Assembly: GCF_905479755.1 (NCBI RefSeq)
Contig: NZ_CAJQNT010000027.1
Location: 16,154-80,153 of the forward strand
DNA: 64,000 nucleotides
Direction of reading: 5' to 3'
Origin: an uncultured Schumannella sp.
GTDB lineage: Bacteria; Actinomycetota; Actinomycetes; Actinomycetales; Microbacteriaceae
Shown: piece by piece, positions 60,241-64,000 of the stretch
Position numbering within the stretch: position 1 is the stretch's first letter
Layout of the letters: the number at the start of each line of letters is the position of its first letter
The notes under the pieces: generated by a model
Told to the model about the DNA's origin: nothing
Databases searched by the model: none
The model's input: the letters and a program-made list of their open reading frames with translations, nothing else
Translations under genes and position numbers: made by a program

Positions 60241-60293
60241 CGCCGCCGGGCTAGCGCGTGGCGGTGGTGGCGCGATCGCGCCCCAGCAGGTCG
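60241..60293 (-). repeat. Duplicated 3' end of prmC (in-gene copy)
   Basis: The coding copy of the 53-bp direct repeat. It encodes the last residues of PrmC (RDLLGRDRATTATR, then stop) plus ten downstream bases. Identity to 60068-60120 is complete, which implies a recent event. Confidence 0.9.
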
Positions 60294-61132
60294 CGGTGCG
60301 TCATCGTCGTGCGCCAGCCGTCGGCCTCCAACAGTGCGCGCACGGCGGGGCCCTGCTGCTCGGCGTGCTCCAGCACGAGCGCACCACCGGGGCGAAGCCA
60401 CACGAACGCGCGCCGCGAGATGACCCGCACAAGGTCGAGCCCGTCCGCTCCCCCGAACAACGCCATCTCCGGGTCGTGCAGACGCACCTCGGGGTCGCGC
60501 GGAATCGCGCCCTGCGGGATGTACGGCGGGTTCGACACGACAAGGTCGAATGCCTCGGATGCCTCCGGCAGCACGTCGGCGAGGTCGCCGAAGACGAGCC
60601 GGAGGTTGTCGCCCGCCAACTCGCGTGCGTTCTGTTTGGCCCAGATGAACGCGGCCGGTGACGCCTCCACGGCCACGACACTCGCGTACGGAACTTCGGT
60701 TGCCACGGCGATCGCGATCGCTCCGCTGCCGGTGCCGAGATCCAGCGCGCGCGGCGCGGGATGCGGCACTTCCAGAAGCGCGTCGATCGCGAGCTGCGCG
60801 GCCAGTTCGGTCTCGGGCCGCGGCACGAACACGCCCGGACCGACGGCGAGTTCGAGATGACGGAACGGTGCCCGGCCGGTGATGTGCTGCAGCGGTTCGC
60901 GAGCGGCGCGGCGCTCGACCGCCGTCGCGACCGCAAGGTAATCCTCGAGGCCCAGCACGGCCCCGCCGATCGCACGGGCCTGCACCTGACCCCGCGAGAT
61001 CGACATGACGTGCCCGATCAGCAGCTCAGCGTCGACCTCGGGATTCGGCACGCCCGCCGCGGCGAGGGTGCCGACGGCCCAGTCGCGCACGGCGTCGACG
61101 GCGCGCGTCGGCGCCGTGCCGGACGATGCCAC
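60251..61132 (-). CDS. prmC: Peptide chain release factor N5-glutamine methyltransferase
   Basis: SAM-dependent enzyme of 293 residues that methylates the GGQ glutamine of release factors RF1 and RF2. It has the SAM motif ALDLGTGSGAIAIAVA, the catalytic NPPYIPQGAIPRD motif and an N-terminal helical bundle with REPLQHITG. GTG 61132 is chosen because GTGAGGAG lies seven bases upstream; the open frame runs 28 codons further but overlaps prfA. It lies 29 bp after its substrate gene prfA. The last 43 coding bases are duplicated downstream. Confidence 0.95.
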   Translation of the reverse strand: MASSGTAPTRAVDAVRDWAVGTLAAAGVPNPEVDAELLIGHVMSISRGQVQARAIGGAVLGLEDYLAVATAVERRAAREPLQHITGRAPFRHLELAVGPGVFVPRPETELAAQLAIDALLEVPHPAPRALDLGTGSGAIAIAVATEVPYASVVAVEASPAAFIWAKQNARELAGDNLRLVFGDLADVLPEASEAFDLVVSNPPYIPQGAIPRDPEVRLHDPEMALFGGADGLDLVRVISRRAFVWLRPGGALVLEHAEQQGPAVRALLEADGWRTTMTHRDLLGRDRATTATR

Positions 61133-61161
61133 GGGTTCGCTCCTCACCGAGGTCGGCACGA

Positions 61162-62241
61162 CTACGACTCGTCGCCGAGAGCGGCCAGTCGGGCCTCTTC
61201 GTCGGCGCGGATGCACGACTCGACCACCGGCTCAAGCGCCCCGTTCAGCACGGCGTCGAGGTTGTAGGCCTTGTAGCCGGTGCGGTGATCGGCGATGCGG
61301 TTCTCGGGGAAGTTGTAGGTGCGGATGCGTTCGGAGCGATCCATCCCGCGGATCTGGCTGCGCCGCGCGTCGCTCGCGATCGCGTCGAGCTCCTCCTGCT
61401 GCTTCGCGAGCAGACGAGCGCGAAGCACGCGCATTCCCGCTTCGCGGTTCTGCAACTGGCTTTTCTCGTTCTGCATGCTCACGACGATTCCGGTCGGCAC
61501 GTGCGTGATGCGCACCGCCGAGTCGGTCGTGTTGACGCTCTGGCCGCCGGGGCCCGAGGAGCGGAAGACGTCGATTTTGAGATCGTTGGGGTTGATCTCG
61601 ACCTCTTCGGGCTCGTCGACTTCGGGGAAGACGAGCACGCCCGTCGTCGAGGTGTGGATGCGGCCCTGCGACTCGGTCGCGGGCACGCGCTGGACGCGGT
61701 GCACCCCGCCCTCGTACTTCAGGTGCGCCCACACGCCCTGCGCGGGATCGCTCGAGCTGCCCTTGATGGCGAGTTGAACATCCTTGTAGCCGCCGAGATC
61801 GGACTCGGTGCGCTCCAGCAGTTCGGTCTTCCAGCCCTTGCTCTCGGCGTAGTGCACGTACATGCGCACGAGATCGGCCGCGAACAGGGCCGACTCTTCT
61901 CCGCCCTCGCCGCCCTTGATCTCCATGATCACATCGCGACCGTCGTCGGGGTCGCGCGGGATCAGCAGCCGGCGCAGCTTCTCGGCCGCGACCGGTAGCG
62001 CCTCTTCGAGGGCCGGGATCTCCTCGGCAAAGGTCGCATCCTCGGCCGCGAGTTCGCGCGCCGCGTCGAGGTCGTCGCTGAGCGTCTGCCACTCCGTGTG
62101 CGCCGCCACGATCCGGCTCAACTCGGCGTAGCGCCGGTTGACCTTCTTGGAGCGCGCCGGATCGGCGTGGAGCGCCGGGTCGGAGAGCTGCTGCTGCAGG
62201 TCCTCGTGCTCGGCGAGGAGCCCCGCGACGGACTCGAACAC
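61162..62241 (-). CDS. prfA: Peptide chain release factor 1
   Basis: Translation release factor of 359 residues reading UAA and UAG. It has the peptidyl-hydrolysis motif [15 protein letters not shown]. The anticodon-like tripeptide is in [14 protein letters not shown] (PAT, the RF1 form; RF2 has SPF). The N-terminal helical domain and C-terminal [10 protein letters not shown] are standard. The start lies three bases after the rho stop. Confidence 0.97.
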   Translation of the reverse strand: MFESVAGLLAEHEDLQQQLSDPALHADPARSKKVNRRYAELSRIVAAHTEWQTLSDDLDAARELAAEDATFAEEIPALEEALPVAAEKLRRLLIPRDPDDGRDVIMEIKGGEGGEESALFAADLVRMYVHYAESKGWKTELLERTESDLGGYKDVQLAIKGSSSDPAQGVWAHLKYEGGVHRVQRVPATESQGRIHTSTTGVLVFPEVDEPEEVEINPNDLKIDVFRSSGPGGQSVNTTDSAVRITHVPTGIVVSMQNEKSQLQNREAGMRVLRARLLAKQQEELDAIASDARRSQIRGMDRSERIRTYNFPENRIADHRTGYKAYNLDAVLNGALEPVVESCIRADEEARLAALGDES

Positions 62242-62244
62242 CGG

Positions 62245-64000
<1,756 letters not shown>

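Overview
This is about 64 kb of chromosomal DNA from a high-GC Gram-positive bacterium. The gene order rho-prfA-prmC-tsaC-wecA-atpI-atpBEFHAGDC, the Ser/Thr kinase/PP2C/FHA proteins, the lipoproteins and the very high GC content all point to an actinobacterium, most likely a member of the Microbacteriaceae; the family assignment is inference. Almost every base is coding. No rRNA, tRNA, insertion sequence, phage gene or CRISPR array was found.

Layout. (1) 1-5557, minus strand: a Liv-type ABC importer (substrate-binding lipoprotein, two ATPases, two permeases) translationally coupled to a truncated acyl-CoA synthetase gene. (2) 5713-11039: the site-2 protease RseP/Rip1 and dxr, separated by a PadR regulator with its membrane-protein partner, then an FKBP lipoprotein. 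(3) 11131-22919: nitrogen and polyamine catabolism, with two GabT paralogues, a third class-III aminotransferase, a PotABCD importer and alanine dehydrogenase. Inside it lie a membrane-anchored HExxH protein, a 78-residue protein of unknown function and an OsmC protein. (4) 22905-40381, minus strand: a tightly packed nine-gene cluster encoding an EccC/EssC-like FtsK ATPase, a zinc-ribbon FHA protein, a transglutaminase-fold membrane protein that has lost its catalytic Cys and His, a DUF58 protein, a MoxR ATPase, a roughly 1970-residue single-pass Ig/Fn3 protein, a Ser/Thr kinase, a PP2C phosphatase and a second FHA protein. (5) 40437-45248: catabolism resumes with an aminobutyraldehyde dehydrogenase, a divergent Lrp/AsnC regulator, a fourth class-III aminotransferase and an FAD amine oxidase-like protein. 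(6) 45299-49983: YceI, TspO, an aldo/keto reductase, two alkylation-repair enzymes (Ogt, Tag), YaaA and a small P-loop kinase. (7) 50025-64000, minus strand: the complete F1Fo ATP synthase operon, wecA, tsaC, prmC, prfA and the 3' part of rho. An inverted HAD gene and a palindromic repeat interrupt the usual prmC-tsaC junction.

How the genes work together. Regions 3 and 5 together can encode uptake of putrescine/spermidine, transamination or oxidation to aminobutyraldehyde, oxidation to GABA, transamination to succinate semialdehyde, and recycling of alanine and pyruvate by alanine dehydrogenase. Region 4 looks like a phospho-signalling envelope machine and is the best candidate for an incompletely described system. 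Two further signals run across genes. At least nine transcription units carry a TANNNT hexamer 5-7 bases before the start codon, as expected for leaderless mRNAs. A palindromic intergenic repeat occurs twice at 15.7-16.0 kb and once at 60.2 kb, both times between convergent genes.
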